Shown in pieces: positions 16,394-16,439 of a stretch of 16,439 bases of DNA. The DNA is from Amoebophrya sp. AT5.2 (lineage: Eukaryota; Sar; Dinophyceae; Syndiniales; Amoebophryaceae), in NCBI GenBank assembly GCA_005223375.1, contig RXOD01005021.1, forward strand, positions 1 through 16,439, read 5' to 3'. Position 1 is the first letter of the stretch, and each line of letters begins with the position of its first letter. The notes under the pieces were generated by a model. It was not told the origin of the DNA. It was given only the letters and a program-made list of their open reading frames with translations, and ran no database searches. Both the position numbers and the translations under genes were made by a program.

Positions 16394-16439
16394 AGAGGGC
16401 TCCTCTAAGAAGGGACCCCTAAGAGGGCCCTTCTAGAAG
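16394..16439. repeat. 14-bp near-palindromic tandem repeat, cut by window edge
   Basis: Three successive 14-mers, AGAGGGCTCCTCTA (16394), AGAAGGGACCCCTA (16408) and AGAGGGCCCTTCTA (16422), are followed by GAAG at the edge. Each unit is close to its own reverse complement (AGRGGG...CCYTCT), so the array can fold into small hairpins in either strand. The array begins sharply after TTATAACT, and its right end is not visible. It may be the start of a satellite or a dispersed dinoflagellate-type repeat. Confidence 0.7.

Larger units (their letters stand above)
15574..16439. other. Right-hand flank with no credible gene
   Basis: This 866-base region holds the 5' flank of the SSNA1-like gene and then AT-rich sequence. 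Frames on both strands are short and featureless. A GA microsatellite (16012-16026), a TATATAATAAC stretch near 16343 and a terminal palindromic array (16394-16439) are the only structures seen. Just upstream of ATG 15573, the minus strand has an acceptor-like GAATTTCTCAG that could end a 5' UTR intron or serve as a trans-splice site. Confidence 0.5.

Noticed and set aside
1..16439. tRNA, rRNA, snRNA, CRISPR and insertion-sequence signatures
   Set aside because: Visual search on both strands found no cloverleaf T-arm, conserved rRNA/snRNA block, regularly spaced repeat array or transposase motif; a covariance-model scan could still find something I missed.

Overview
The window looks like nuclear DNA from a unicellular eukaryote, most likely an alveolate of the dinoflagellate/syndinian kind. 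That is inference. The large reading frames use the standard code and are GC-rich and essentially intronless. They carry long Ala/Ser/Gly/Glu low-complexity inserts and encode eukaryotic families. Every gene I trust lies on the minus strand, one behind the other, separated by AT-richer spacers of about 0.1 to 2.6 kb. No rRNA, tRNA, CRISPR array, phage gene or recognisable transposase is visible.

Layout, left to right (transcription runs right to left): (1) 1-1228, the 5' part of a Gln/Met-rich low-complexity protein gene that runs off the left edge, probably with one 190-nt intron; (2) 1229-3680, a gene-poor AT-richer stretch with a tandem duplication, a strong hairpin and one doubtful plus-strand frame; (3) 3681-6104, a Drn1/CWF19L1-like protein without the usual C-terminal CwfJ/HIT-like part; (4) 6520-8415, a Zc3h12a-type NYN/PIN ribonuclease with a long basic tail; (5) 9023-10852, a type II membrane glycosyltransferase of the capsular-polysaccharide-synthesis (Caps_synth/GT32-like) group; (6) 11109-11385, a small one-TM protein whose first exon is unresolved, next to an intron-like segment bounded by CAGGTAC repeats; (7) 11571-11900, a 109-residue one-TM protein; (8) 12372-14609, a two-TM FtsH-type AAA+ ATPase lacking the metalloprotease domain; (9) 15214-15573, a 119-residue coiled-coil protein matching the SSNA1/DIP13 pattern; (10) 15574-16439, no credible gene, ending in a 14-bp near-palindromic tandem repeat cut by the window edge.

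The genes do not form an obvious pathway. Two act on RNA (a lariat-debranching/spliceosome-linked pseudo-phosphoesterase and an endoribonuclease). The others concern secretory glycosylation, membrane AAA remodelling and the microtubule/basal-body cytoskeleton. Their shared strand is more likely the unidirectional gene order known from dinoflagellates than an operon. Several genes have no in-frame ATG at the 5' end of their open frame, so start choices below were made on the first sensible ATG, and upstream exons remain possible. I found no convincing wholly new system. The best leads are the protease-less FtsH-like protein, the truncated CWF19L1-like protein, the intron-like CAGGTAC element and the terminal palindromic array.
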